DNA of 63,946 bases from Clostridia bacterium (GTDB taxonomy: Bacteria > Bacillota > Clostridia > Oscillospirales > Acutalibacteraceae), in assembly GCA_017421045.1 (NCBI GenBank), contig JAFQMC010000002.1, forward strand, positions 1-63,946, given 5' to 3'. The notes under the pieces were generated by a model, which searched no databases, was not told where the DNA came from, and saw only the letters and a list, made by a program, of their open reading frames with translations. The position numbers and the translations under genes are program-made. Below are positions 26,050 through 34,574 of the stretch, piece by piece; position 1 is the first letter of the stretch, and every line of letters starts with the position of its first letter.

Positions 26050-26562
26050 TTAAAATAAGGTTTTGATAAACTCTGCAATCCAATCGATGCCCCATATGAG
26101 AAGACAAGCCGCGATGATGAATATGGTGGCCCATATCATCTGGAAGGTGCGGTGCTTGACGCCGTTTGCTTCCTCAAACTTTTCGTTATAAGACTTCTGA
26201 GGAATATCGGAATCATCAGTATCTTCATCCTGAACAAGTCGATCCTCGGGATTGACTACACCGATTCCTGCACAGATATCAAATGCCTTGCCGTAAAAAT
26301 CAAAGGGCACAAGCACGCGATAATCGCTGTCGGCATTTATCTTTGCATTGAATTCATTATACACGTCTCCATCGGTCTTCTCAAAAGAACAGGGAATTCC
26401 CATATCTTTGAGAGCAGGCTCCAGCACAGATACACCCTGAGCTTTGACAACAGCCACAGTGACAGCACTGGTTCCGTCAACGTCTACTGTATTTGCGTTA
26501 CACTCCTGGCACACATCTGCATCATCAGAAATGAGTCTTTTGCAAGAGGAACAGTATTTCAT
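26050..26562 (-). CDS. Zinc-ribbon membrane protein of unknown function
   Basis: From the ATG at 26562 (GCGAGGTG upstream) the product has 170 residues. It opens with a zinc ribbon, MKYCSSCKRL and VCQEC (two CxxC pairs), continues with a soluble domain resembling a small alpha/beta fold (VAVVKAQGVSVLEPALKDMGI, about 38-110) and ends in a single membrane helix (IWATIFIIAACLLIWGI). I do not recognise a characterised family. It lies between ispD and the dipicolinate genes with a weak hairpin upstream, so it may be its own unit. Confidence 0.8.
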   Translation of the reverse strand: MKYCSSCKRLISDDADVCQECNANTVDVDGTSAVTVAVVKAQGVSVLEPALKDMGIPCSFEKTDGDVYNEFNAKINADSDYRVLVPFDFYGKAFDICAGIGVVNPEDRLVQDEDTDDSDIPQKSYNEKFEEANGVKHRTFQMIWATIFIIAACLLIWGIDWIAEFIKTLF

Positions 26563-26637
26563 AGTAAACACCTCGCTATGATTATATATAGTTATAATAA
26601 CACAGCAGAGGTATTTTTGCAACCGACAATATATATT

Positions 26638-26665
26638 AAGGACGCCGTGTTAAGCGACGTCCTTT
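26638..26665 (-). terminator. Hairpin after dpaB
   Basis: AAGGACGTCG pairs with CGGCGTCCTT (26665-26638 on the minus strand, one wobble). A strong T-tract is lacking (AATATATATT follows), so termination may be weak. Confidence 0.55.
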
Positions 26666-26677
26666 GTAAGTTTCGGT

Positions 26678-27250
26678 TCACAGTATTACGGGCTGAATCT
26701 GGTGATGATTAAAAGCTTCATTAACACTGTCCGATATTAGTTCAAAATCTGCAACCAGGGAATTAGGTTTTTTCTCAGGGTCATCCTGGCCAAAGGGTAC
26801 AAAATAGATATTCTTTGTGTTCATAAGCCTGCCGATGTTCTGAGCTGACGCTCCCAGACCATCATTAGTAGCTACGCAAAGCAGTACAGGACGCTTGATT
26901 CTGAGATGGGATTTTGCCGCCATGGTAACTGCAGTATCTGTTATTCCGTTTGCAAGCTTTGCAAGCGTGTTACCGGTACAAGGAGCTATCACAAGCAGGT
27001 CGCACATTTTCTTTGGACCTATAGGCTCTGCACCGATGATTGTGTGTATTACCTTGTTCTCTGTTATTCTCTCTATTTCCGAAATGAATTCCTCTGCTTT
27101 TCCGAATCGTGTATCTGTGGAATATGCTGTCTCTGACATTATGGGCAGAACCCTGCATCCCATGGACACAAGCTTCTCTATCTGGGGAATTGTTTTCGAA
27201 AAGGTGCAGAATGAGCCGCACAAGGCATAGCCTACGGTTTTTCCTGTCAC
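26678..27250 (-). CDS. dpaB: Dipicolinate synthase subunit B
   Basis: With DpaA this makes dipicolinic acid, the calcium chelator of the spore core, in the mother cell. The 190-residue product is a flavoprotein-fold (HFCD family) member starting KTVGYALCGSFCTFSK, with AEPIGPKKMCDLLVIAPCTGNTLAKLANGITD as the diagnostic core and a C-terminal region containing FVPFGQDDPEKKPNS. The start is GTG at 27250, overlapping the dpaA stop by four bases (GTGA), so the two are coupled. Confidence 0.95.
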   Translation of the reverse strand: MTGKTVGYALCGSFCTFSKTIPQIEKLVSMGCRVLPIMSETAYSTDTRFGKAEEFISEIERITENKVIHTIIGAEPIGPKKMCDLLVIAPCTGNTLAKLANGITDTAVTMAAKSHLRIKRPVLLCVATNDGLGASAQNIGRLMNTKNIYFVPFGQDDPEKKPNSLVADFELISDSVNEAFNHHQIQPVIL

Positions 27251-28116
27251 CTGTCATCCTCCTCAAGAATGTGATAAATTGTTTTTTTGACAATCTCTCC
27301 GGCGGTTTTTGGGGCAGCCTTGCCGGGTAGCGACAAAGCGTGATGAGTAGTTATGCCAAGTCGCTCTGCGGCATACTTGTCTACACCCCCATCACCTGAT
27401 GCAAGATCTATGACTACAGCGTGTAAAGCGATTTTTGCCAGAAGGACACAGCTGAGAATCTCGGCAGGGATAGTGTTGAAAATTATATCAAAACTGCCGA
27501 GTTTGTAGAGGCTGTCTGTCTGCACGGGCTTTGCACCGCTGAGTTCAATCCAAGCAAGGTCGGATGGTTTTCTGGCGCTTACTGTAAGGTCAGCACCCAT
27601 TGCCTTCAGGATATTTGTCAATGCCTTTCCGATTCTGCCATATCCGCAGACAAGACAACGTGCGCCGTTGATGGTTCCTTCGAAGCATCGCATTGCAAGC
27701 TCTATGGCACCTTCTGCTGTGGCAACAGCATTGCATACGGCAAACTCCTCGCGCTCGTAATAATCAAAGGCATTGGCGGAAAGTACAGGACAGGCTGAGT
27801 CAAGTCGGCTCTTCATACCACAAAAAATCTTCTTCCCCTTCATTGCAGAGACAAGCTCGGAGGTGAGTTCTATATCCTGACTGCAAAAGGGAGCAGGAAT
27901 CTTACCCTTAGCATTGATGCAAGGAAGCGGAAGAATGATAATTTCGCTCATAAGTGCTGATTCAAAGGGAGTTACAACCTCGACGTTTTTCATTTCAGCA
28001 ACAGAGTCAAAGCCTCCCAGTGCCACGGCGTATCCGTCGTCTGAAAGTGAACGGGCACAGTAGAGCTGACGCTTGTCACCGCCGATTATTGCAAAAGAGC
28101 CACAGCCTGTATTCAT
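27247..28116 (-). CDS. dpaA: Dipicolinate synthase subunit A
   Basis: This is the NAD(P)-dependent reductase subunit for dipicolinate. From the ATG at 28116 the product has 289 residues. The N-terminal half shows FAIIGGDKRQLYCARSL; the nucleotide-binding core is RCLVCGYGRIGKALTNILKA, a GxGxxG variant, followed by a D-2-hydroxyacid-dehydrogenase-like segment (DLASGDGGVDKYAAERLG). It resembles SpoVFA. Sigma-K control is expected for spore-core DPA synthesis but I did not find a sigma-K promoter. Confidence 0.95.
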   Translation of the reverse strand: MNTGCGSFAIIGGDKRQLYCARSLSDDGYAVALGGFDSVAEMKNVEVVTPFESALMSEIIILPLPCINAKGKIPAPFCSQDIELTSELVSAMKGKKIFCGMKSRLDSACPVLSANAFDYYEREEFAVCNAVATAEGAIELAMRCFEGTINGARCLVCGYGRIGKALTNILKAMGADLTVSARKPSDLAWIELSGAKPVQTDSLYKLGSFDIIFNTIPAEILSCVLLAKIALHAVVIDLASGDGGVDKYAAERLGITTHHALSLPGKAAPKTAGEIVKKTIYHILEEDDR

Positions 28117-28202
28117 AAATAACACCACAACATTTCTAATTATCTTTGAGGTATTTTATGCGAAAGCAAGACATTGGGTTCTGCATTTCTTAAGTTCAGG
28201 CA

Positions 28203-28230
28203 CAAAAAAACACCGCTGAGAACAGCGGTG
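28203..28230 (-). terminator. Terminator of the amino-acid ABC operon
   Basis: CACCGCTG pairs with CAGCGGTG (28230-28211 on the minus strand) over a four-base loop, then TTTTTTTG (28210-28203). Confidence 0.92.
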
Positions 28231-28247
28231 CTGAAAGTAAAAGTATT

Positions 28248-28994
28248 TTATACGAGAATTTTCTCAAGAAACTGCTGAAGTCGCGGATGCTTAGGTGCAT
28301 CGAAAATCTCTGCAGGTGTGCCATCCTCCAGAACTACACCCTCATCAATAAAGAGAACTCGGGAGGCGACTTCTTTTGCAAAGCCCATCTCGTGGGTTAC
28401 AACAACCATGGTCATCCCGTCTTTTGCAAGAGAACGCATAACGTCGAGTACCTCGCCTACCATCTCGGGGTCAAGGGCTGAGGTGGGCTCGTCGAAGAGC
28501 ATTACATCGGGCTTCATGCAAAGAGCACGGACAATGGCAACTCGCTGCTGCTGTCCGCCTGAGAGCTCCGAAGGATATGCATCTGCTCTGTCTGCAAGGC
28601 CGACTTTGTCAAGAAGCTTCAGCGCGTAGGCTTCGGCATCCTCTTTTGACTCCTTGAGAAGCTTCATGGGAGCAAGAGTCAAGTTTTTCATAATTGTCAT
28701 ATGAGGGAACAGGTTGAACTGCTGAAAAACCATACCGATTTTTCTGCGGTGAAGGTCAAGGTTGACTTTCTTATCCGCGATATTTACACCCTCGAAGATA
28801 ATCTCGCCTGAGGTGGGAACCTCCAGAAGATTCAGCGAACGCAGGAAGGTGGATTTGCCGGAACCTGAGGGACCTATTACGCAGACGACCTCGCCTTTAT
28901 TGATAGTGACCGAAATTCCGTCGAGAGCTTTTATCTCACCTTTTTTGTAATATTTCTTCAGATTCTTAACAATGAGAAGATTGTTATCTTGCAT
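28248..28994 (-). CDS. Polar amino-acid ABC transporter, ATP-binding subunit
   Basis: The cytoplasmic ATPase powers the importer encoded by the three genes here. The 248-residue product has Walker [12 protein letters not shown]-loop [10 protein letters not shown], signature LSGGQQQRV, Walker [13 protein letters not shown] and H-loop VTHEMGFA. It belongs to the PAAT/GlnQ branch. It overlaps the permease gene by 11 bases and is closed by a terminator. Confidence 0.97.
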   Translation of the reverse strand: MQDNNLLIVKNLKKYYKKGEIKALDGISVTINKGEVVCVIGPSGSGKSTFLRSLNLLEVPTSGEIIFEGVNIADKKVNLDLHRRKIGMVFQQFNLFPHMTIMKNLTLAPMKLLKESKEDAEAYALKLLDKVGLADRADAYPSELSGGQQQRVAIVRALCMKPDVMLFDEPTSALDPEMVGEVLDVMRSLAKDGMTMVVVTHEMGFAKEVASRVLFIDEGVVLEDGTPAEIFDAPKHPRLQQFLEKILV

Positions 28995-29718
28995 TTTTTG
29001 TGAGCCTCCTCTCGATGTACTTTACAAGTAATGTGAGCAACAGCACCATTACGAGATAAATCAGCGCTATAGCTATCAGAGGCATAAAGGGTGAGAAGGT
29101 ACGGCTCTGAATGATATATGCACCGCGGGTAAGGTCGTTGAGAGCAATATATCCGCAGATAGATGTCTCCTTGAGAAGTGTGATAAACTCATTTAACAGC
29201 ATGGGGATAATATTGCGGACAGCCTGAGGGATTATTATGTACCACATGGTTTTGATGTAGCTGAATCCCAGTGAACGACCTGCTTCAAACTGGCCTTCTT
29301 TCACAGACTGTATGCCTCCGCGGACAATCTCGGCAACATAGGCACCTGAGTTGATACTGAAAGCAATAACCGCTACCAACACCTTGTCCACATCAACGGA
29401 TGCAAAAACAACAAAATAAATTATGAGGAGCTGTACCAGTACGGGAGTACCCCTGACTACTGTGAGGTATATCTGGAAAAGAACATTGAGGAATTTAAGC
29501 TTACCTGTTTTCTTATGGGTAAATGTGACCATTCCCACAATGATTCCGATGATTATACCGAATATTGCGGCAAGAACTGTGATTTTAAGTGTCACACAAA
29601 AGCCTTCCCAAAGAAAAGTCCAGCGGTTAGCCTTGATAAAATTCACATAGAACTGGTCGCTGAGATTAGCCCATGCGGTCTGCAACCACAGTACCAGTGA
29701 GTCGAAAAACTCGTTCAT
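28984..29718 (-). CDS. Polar amino-acid ABC transporter, permease
   Basis: This is the membrane subunit of the importer. The product is about 244 residues from the ATG at 29718 (AAGGGTG upstream; ORF extension to 29727 not preferred), with about five membrane helices and the EAA loop region [28 protein letters not shown] typical of the HisM/GlnP branch. A terminator-like hairpin (29738-29767) precedes it, which would lower permease expression relative to the binding protein. Confidence 0.95.
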   Translation of the reverse strand: MNEFFDSLVLWLQTAWANLSDQFYVNFIKANRWTFLWEGFCVTLKITVLAAIFGIIIGIIVGMVTFTHKKTGKLKFLNVLFQIYLTVVRGTPVLVQLLIIYFVVFASVDVDKVLVAVIAFSINSGAYVAEIVRGGIQSVKEGQFEAGRSLGFSYIKTMWYIIIPQAVRNIIPMLLNEFITLLKETSICGYIALNDLTRGAYIIQSRTFSPFMPLIAIALIYLVMVLLLTLLVKYIERRLTKNAR

Positions 29719-29737
29719 TAAAAACACCCTTTCGCTG

Positions 29738-29767
29738 AAAAACAGGGCGTGCGGAAAACACGCCCTG
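29738..29767 (-). terminator. Intra-operon terminator between binding protein and permease
   Basis: CAGGGCGTG pairs with CACGCCCTG (29767-29743 on the minus strand), followed by TTTTT (29742-29738). Partial readthrough would give the usual excess of binding protein over membrane subunits. Confidence 0.8.
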
Positions 29768-29797
29768 AGTTCACTCGGTAGTATTGCTGACTATGAA

Positions 29798-30589
29798 TTA
29801 CTCAGCAGTGATGTACTTGTCAACGATAGCCTGAAGCTCACCGCTTGCAGTGATATCAGCAAGAGTTGCGTTGATTTCGTCGAGAAGCTCGGTGTTATCC
29901 TTTGCGATAGCGAAAGCGTACTCTTCCTCAATGTACTCAGCCTCGAGAATCTTGAGACCCTCGTTCTGCTCAACAAATACCTTTGCAGGCTCGTTGTCGA
30001 TGATAACTGCATCAATCTTGCCCTGAGAAAGTGCCTGAACAGCTGTGATACCGTTCTGGTACTGCTCTACTGTAGCATTGCCGTAGAGGCCGTCCTCTAC
30101 ATCGCCTGAGATGTAGATGTCGCCTGTTGTGCCCAGCTGAACACCGATCTTCTTGTCTGTAAGATCATCTGCAGACTTAATAGCGGAATCCTCGGGAACG
30201 ATGATAACCTGCTTTGCAGTTGTGTATGTATCGGAGAAGTTAACCTCGAGGAGACGATCCTCGGTTACTGTCATACCTGCGGCACCTACCTGTGCTTTAC
30301 CGCTCTGGACAGCAGCGATGATGGTGTCAAACTCCATGTCTTCAATCTTCATCTCGTAGCCAAGCTTGTTGCAGATGAGCTGCATAATCTCCATATCGAT
30401 ACCTACGATTTCGTTGTTGTCATCGTAGAACTCGTAAGGAGGGAAGTATGCATTGGTTGCAACTGTGATAACCTTTGTGTCTGCACCGTTTTCAGATGCA
30501 TCTGTTGTGTCAGTGTTGCCAGCACCACAGCCTGTGAGAGCTACTGTGAGCATCATAACTGCCATAAGAAGCGCAAAAAACTTTTTCAT
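29798..30589 (-). CDS. Polar amino-acid ABC transporter, substrate-binding lipoprotein
   Basis: The extracellular ligand-binding lipoprotein has 263 residues. It has a signal peptide with lipobox LTGC (Cys about residue 21), a short Thr/Asp-rich linker and an SBP_bac_3 domain with VATNAYFPPYEFYDDNNEIVGIDM and GVQLGTTGD. The ligand is probably a polar or acidic amino acid, but the pocket residues do not let me choose. AGGAGG precedes the ATG. The promoter at 30654-30682 and a leader with alternative hairpins lie upstream. Confidence 0.96.
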   Translation of the reverse strand: MKKFFALLMAVMMLTVALTGCGAGNTDTTDASENGADTKVITVATNAYFPPYEFYDDNNEIVGIDMEIMQLICNKLGYEMKIEDMEFDTIIAAVQSGKAQVGAAGMTVTEDRLLEVNFSDTYTTAKQVIIVPEDSAIKSADDLTDKKIGVQLGTTGDIYISGDVEDGLYGNATVEQYQNGITAVQALSQGKIDAVIIDNEPAKVFVEQNEGLKILEAEYIEEEYAFAIAKDNTELLDEINATLADITASGELQAIVDKYITAE

Positions 30590-30613
30590 TGTAAAATCCT
30601 CCTGAAAATTAAT

Positions 30614-30644
30614 GCGGAAAAATCCGCTTACCGAACCAAAGCGG
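30614..30644 (-). other. Two mutually exclusive leader hairpins before the binding protein
   Basis: In the leader, CCGCTT (30644-30639) can pair with AAGCGG (30629-30624), whereas the GCGG of that second arm can instead pair with CCGC (30617-30614). Only one of the two can form at a time. The layout is reminiscent of an attenuator, but I cannot see a leader peptide or ligand-binding core. Confidence 0.4.
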
Positions 30645-30653
30645 TATGGGCTA

Positions 30654-30682
30654 AGTATAAGTTATTATCTTGTTTTTGTCAA
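30654..30682 (-). promoter_or_regulatory. Sigma-A promoter of the amino-acid ABC operon
   Basis: TTGACA (30682-30677) and TATACT (30659-30654) are 17 bp apart on the minus strand; the -35 is consensus. It lies about 65 bp before the ATG of the binding-protein gene. Confidence 0.85.
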
Positions 30683-30742
30683 CAACAAAAGAAATAAACA
30701 TTCATGGTGGATTGCATATTTTTGCAATATAAAATAACAAAA

Positions 30743-31048
30743 CTACTTGCCGTTCCACTGATAAACGCTCAGGTCAACTTTTCCGTCTACAACTTCTATA
30801 CCGTCGGCAGTAAGAAGTTCCTCTTGCCGATTGATACCACCGAAGACAAAGGCGGAGGAAAGCTCGCCAAAGCGATTCACAACACGAAAGCAGGGAATTC
30901 CCTCGGGATCGGGATTGGAATGCAGAGCATATCCCACAACACGCGACATTCGGGGATTGCCTGCATATGAGGCGATTTGTCCGTAGGTTGCCACATGACC
31001 TTTGGGAATCTTGCGGACAACTTCATATATACGCTCAAATGTATTCAT
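30743..31048 (-). CDS. MGMT-family DNA repair methyltransferase homologue
   Basis: The product is a short Ogt/MGMT DNA-binding domain (101 residues from the ATG at 31048, AAGGTG upstream). It shows IYEVVRKIPKGHVATYGQIA, GNPRMSRVVGYALHSNP (the arginine finger segment) and IPCFRVVNRFG. The active-site Cys of the family's PCHRV motif is present but the neighbouring His is Phe here. It lacks the usual N-terminal domain and resembles the small stand-alone form of the family. It follows a GNAT gene and rlmD with 12- and 4-base gaps. Confidence 0.9.
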   Translation of the reverse strand: MNTFERIYEVVRKIPKGHVATYGQIASYAGNPRMSRVVGYALHSNPDPEGIPCFRVVNRFGELSSAFVFGGINRQEELLTADGIEVVDGKVDLSVYQWNGK

Positions 31049-31060
31049 GAACACACACCT

Positions 31061-31579
31061 TTATGCCTTCCGGGAAACAATCAGTATCTTTTCGAAAATC
31101 ACGAAACGGCCTCTCGTCCAGAACATCTCCCCTACCTGCTTGTATCCGAGCTTATTATACAGCTCCATGGCTCTGGAGTTTCCTGAAAAGGTATCAAGGT
31201 GGACCGCCTCGAAGCCTTGAGACAGAGCATCCTGCTCAATGTTCAGCATACAAGCGGTGGCTATTCCTCTGCGATGAAAACGTGGAGACACACACAAGCG
31301 ATGCATGGCACACCAGTTTGCATCCGGGTTCTGCCACTTTGCGTTGTCGTAATCGGGATCTGCGTGAGTGTTCAGTGCATAGGCGGCAGCTATCTCGCCG
31401 TTACAAATGCACAGATTAAGTTCACCTTTGCGGATATCCTCGGAAATCACCTTTTCGTTGGGATACTCGTCATCCCATTGATTGATGCCGTTTGATATCA
31501 TATTCCTGACACCTTCGCGGTAAATATCAAGTACCGGGGGTAAATCTTCAATTGCTGCTTTTCTGAATTCAAGTTTCAT
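31061..31579 (-). CDS. GNAT-family N-acetyltransferase
   Basis: The product has 172 residues from the ATG at 31579 (AAGGAT upstream). Acetyl-CoA binding is shown by LCVSPRFHRRGIATACML (RRGIA motif), followed by FSGNSRAMELYNKLGYK, the usual GNAT strand-helix end. The substrate is unknown. It starts four bases after rlmD, so it is probably in the same transcript. Confidence 0.92.
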   Translation of the reverse strand: MKLEFRKAAIEDLPPVLDIYREGVRNMISNGINQWDDEYPNEKVISEDIRKGELNLCICNGEIAAAYALNTHADPDYDNAKWQNPDANWCAMHRLCVSPRFHRRGIATACMLNIEQDALSQGFEAVHLDTFSGNSRAMELYNKLGYKQVGEMFWTRGRFVIFEKILIVSRKA

Positions 31580-31583
31580 ATAT

Positions 31584-32945
31584 TTATATCCTTGTAAGTT
31601 TTGCAACGGATTCAATATGGGCGGTTCTCGGGAACATATCCACGGGAGTTACTTCTTCGGTTCTGTACCCAAGCGATGCGAAGATTTTCAGGTCTCTTGC
31701 GAGGGTAGCAGGGTCACAGGAAACATAAACCACACGTCGGGGAGACATCTGTGCGATTGTATTTATGAGAGTCTGGTCACAGCCTTTTCGGGGTGGGTCG
31801 ATAACAATCACGTTGGGAGATACACCCTCAGCACGGAGTTTGTCCGCTGCAACTGAGGCATCCGCACAAATGAAACGTGCATTTGATATATTGTTAAGCT
31901 CTGCGTTTTTCTTTGCATTTTCAATAGCTTGCGGCACTATCTCCACACCAATAAGCTCACGGCAACGGCGCGCCATGGAAAGTCCTATGGTGCCTGTGCC
32001 GCAATAGAGGTCCATAAGCACATCGTCAGCCTGAAGCTCGGCATAATCACGGGCTATGGAATAGAGCTTCTCTGCACCTTTTCGGTTGACCTGATAAAAA
32101 GACTGAGGAGATATGAAGAATTCAAGTCCGCACAGAACATCAACAACATAGTCGTTGCCGTAGATAGTTCTGAACTTTTTGCCGAGTATCACGTTGGTTT
32201 TTTCTGTATTAGAATTAACAATTATGCTCTTTATGCTTGGGAGCACTGAAACAAGGCGATCTATAAACTCATCTTCACACCTGAACCCATCACCGTTGAC
32301 CACTACACAAACCATAAGCTCGTCGCAAGCTTCGCCGTATCGCAGATATAGATGGCGGATGAGTCCCGTATGAGTTTCTTCGTTGTAGACGGAAATATTC
32401 TTCTCCTCAATAAAATCTCTGAGGATGCTTGCTGCTGTGAGAAAAATTTCCGGCTGAAGCTCGCAGTCGGTGGAATCCACAATACGGTGGCTGTGTCGGG
32501 AGAAAAATCCCATGGCAACCTTTCCATCTGAATCCACTCCAACGGGAATCTGGGCTTTGTTGCGGTAGCGGGTGGGTGTATCTGAGCCTACTATGGGGTT
32601 GATCCTTGCTTCAATTCCGCCGATACGACTTACTGCATCTGCCACTTTCTTATGCTTAACGGCAAGTTCCGCTTCGTAGGTAATGTGGGAGTACACACAA
32701 CCTCCGCAAAGTCGCGATACTGTGCATCGGGGCTTGATTCTGTCTTGTGAGGGAGATATTATCTCCTCTATCTTGCCGTATGCAAGGGTTTTCTTCACCT
32801 TCAGGATACGAACGCGGAGTTCGTCCCCCACCGCGGTCTGAGGCACAAAGACTGCCATTCCCTCATCTGTTCTGCCGATTCCGCTACCCTCTGAGGACAT
32901 TGCGGCTATGTTAAGATTTATAATATCGTTTTTCTTCAGTTCCAT
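31584..32945 (-). CDS. rlmD: 23S rRNA (uracil-5-)-methyltransferase, RlmD/TrmA class
   Basis: SAM-dependent RNA m5U methyltransferase of 453 residues. The N-terminal TRAM domain spans about 5-60. An iron-sulfur ligand set follows (RCTVSRLCGGCVY, Cys about 73-83 region with another Cys upstream/downstream). The methyltransferase core has DLYCGTGTIGLSMA, DPPRKGCDQ and the catalytic VSCDPATLARDL. RlmD, RlmCD and TrmA cannot be told apart with certainty. It is the first gene of a three-gene unit. Confidence 0.93.
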   Translation of the reverse strand: MELKKNDIINLNIAAMSSEGSGIGRTDEGMAVFVPQTAVGDELRVRILKVKKTLAYGKIEEIISPSQDRIKPRCTVSRLCGGCVYSHITYEAELAVKHKKVADAVSRIGGIEARINPIVGSDTPTRYRNKAQIPVGVDSDGKVAMGFFSRHSHRIVDSTDCELQPEIFLTAASILRDFIEEKNISVYNEETHTGLIRHLYLRYGEACDELMVCVVVNGDGFRCEDEFIDRLVSVLPSIKSIIVNSNTEKTNVILGKKFRTIYGNDYVVDVLCGLEFFISPQSFYQVNRKGAEKLYSIARDYAELQADDVLMDLYCGTGTIGLSMARRCRELIGVEIVPQAIENAKKNAELNNISNARFICADASVAADKLRAEGVSPNVIVIDPPRKGCDQTLINTIAQMSPRRVVYVSCDPATLARDLKIFASLGYRTEEVTPVDMFPRTAHIESVAKLTRI

Positions 32946-33036
32946 AAGTCACCTGATAAATCCATAGTCAATACTAATAATTTTATCATCTGTCAGTACA
33001 TTTGGCAACGGCTGTAGCGAAAAAAAGGTAACAATA

Positions 33037-33065
33037 TTGACACATACATTTATTTTTTATATAAT
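33037..33065 (+). promoter_or_regulatory. Sigma-A promoter of murC
   Basis: TTGACA (33037-33042) and TATAAT (33060-33065) are both consensus with a 17-bp spacer. It is a single strong promoter, 54 bp before the murC start and divergent from rlmD. Confidence 0.92.
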
Positions 33066-33118
33066 CCCAAATATAATAAGAATGTGATTGTTAACATATA
33101 AATCGGAGATGAGACGAT

Positions 33119-34504
33119 ATGAAATACGATAATATACTTGAAAACATAAAGAGAATCCACTTTATCGGCATTGGCGGAAGCGGTATGTGTCCTCTTGCAG
33201 AGATTCTGCATACTGAGGGATTTGAGCTTTCAGGCTCTGACAACAGCGAATCCGACACTCTTCAGCGAATTAAGAGCTATAACATCCCTGTTCATATGGG
33301 ACACAAAGCCGAGAACATAGAGGGTGCTGAGCTTGTGGTATACACTGCGGCTGTGAAAGCTGATAACCCTGAGCTTGTGGCTGCAAAGGAAAAGGGTATC
33401 CCTTGTCTTGAGAGAAGCGTGATGCTGGGTATCGTTACAAGAAGATATAACCGAAGCATTGCGGTTGCAGGTACTCACGGCAAGACATCGACCACGGCGA
33501 TGATTTCCCAGGTACTTATCGGCAGCGGATTTGACCCCTCTGCAATAATCGGCGGTAAGCTTAATTTCATCGGTGGTAACAGCTATGTTGGTCAGAGCGA
33601 CATAATTGTCTGCGAAGCCTGCGAATACGTTGATACATTTCTTCAGCTTACTCCCTATGTGTCTGTTATCCTTAACATTGACGCTGACCACCTTGACTAC
33701 TTCAAGACTCTGGACAACATCAAAAAGTCTTTCAATAAATTTGCCAAACAGACTGAGAGAGCCGTTATTTTCTGTGGCGATGACAAAAACTGCCACGATG
33801 CACTCTCTGACATTGAGATAGAGAAAATCACCTTCGGTTTTGACGAAGGCAACGATTACCGCGCTGTTAATATCATTTCCGAAGGTATGGAGCAGTCCTT
33901 CGACCTGATGTACAAGGGAGAGCTTCTCACCCGCGTGACTCTCAGCGTGCCCGGCAAACATAACATCCTGAACTCTTTGGCAGCCGCGGCGGCTACACAT
34001 TTCCTGGGAGCTACAGGTAACGAGATCGCTCAGAATCTGTACAAATTCACAGGTGTGCACCGCAGATTCGAGGTACTGGGACATCCCTGCGGAATCACCG
34101 TGGCGGATGACTTTGCACATCATCCCACAGAACTTGAGGCAGTACTTACTTCGGCAATGAACATGGGATATAAGAAAGTAAGAGCTATATTCCAGCCTCA
34201 CACATTCTCAAGAACAGCAATTCTTCTTAATGACTTTGCCAAGGCTCTGAGCATTCCTGACGAAATCATCATTTCTGAGATTCTCGCCGTAAGAGAGGTT
34301 AACACCTACGGAATAAAGTCTCAGGATTTAGGCGACAAGATTCCCGGCGCCAAGTGCATTGACACCTTTGAGGAAATCACACAATATATCAAGGAAAATG
34401 CCGAAGAAGGCGAACTTGTGCTGACTATGGGCGGCGGAAACGTATATATGTGTGCAAATATGATTTTAAAAGCACTTAACGAAAAAGAGCATAACGAGGA
34501 CTGA
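33119..34504 (+). CDS. murC: UDP-N-acetylmuramate--L-alanine ligase
   Basis: This enzyme adds L-alanine to UDP-N-acetylmuramate, the first amino acid of the peptidoglycan stem. The 461-residue product has the Rossmann-like N-terminus (IHFIGIGGSGMCPLAEIL), the ATP-binding GTHGKTSTTAMIS, NIDADHLDYF, and the C-terminal HHPTELEAVL and FQPHTFSRT. GGAGATGAG precedes the ATG. It is an isolated plus-strand gene with its own strong promoter and terminator, away from the dcw cluster. Confidence 0.98.
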   Translation: MKYDNILENIKRIHFIGIGGSGMCPLAEILHTEGFELSGSDNSESDTLQRIKSYNIPVHMGHKAENIEGAELVVYTAAVKADNPELVAAKEKGIPCLERSVMLGIVTRRYNRSIAVAGTHGKTSTTAMISQVLIGSGFDPSAIIGGKLNFIGGNSYVGQSDIIVCEACEYVDTFLQLTPYVSVILNIDADHLDYFKTLDNIKKSFNKFAKQTERAVIFCGDDKNCHDALSDIEIEKITFGFDEGNDYRAVNIISEGMEQSFDLMYKGELLTRVTLSVPGKHNILNSLAAAAATHFLGATGNEIAQNLYKFTGVHRRFEVLGHPCGITVADDFAHHPTELEAVLTSAMNMGYKKVRAIFQPHTFSRTAILLNDFAKALSIPDEIIISEILAVREVNTYGIKSQDLGDKIPGAKCIDTFEEITQYIKENAEEGELVLTMGGGNVYMCANMILKALNEKEHNED

Positions 34505-34523
34505 TAGTTTCTGTTCTATACAC

Positions 34524-34560
34524 AAAGCACCGACTGCAAGCTGCAGTCGGTGCTTTTCGC
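34524..34560. terminator. Bidirectional terminator between murC and htrA
   Basis: A 15-bp perfect stem (34524-34538 with 34542-34556, core GCACCGACTGCA) has A/T flanks on both sides and can end both convergent transcripts. Confidence 0.9.
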
Positions 34561-34574
34561 ATCAGAGTATAGTA

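Noticed and set aside
26658..27330. Plus-strand frames within the dipicolinate genes
   Set aside because: Shadows of dpaA and dpaB, which have coupled starts and clear family motifs.
33230..34201. A 323-codon minus-strand frame inside murC
   Set aside because: murC is unmistakable on the plus strand with a consensus promoter; the opposing frame has no start signal or family pattern.
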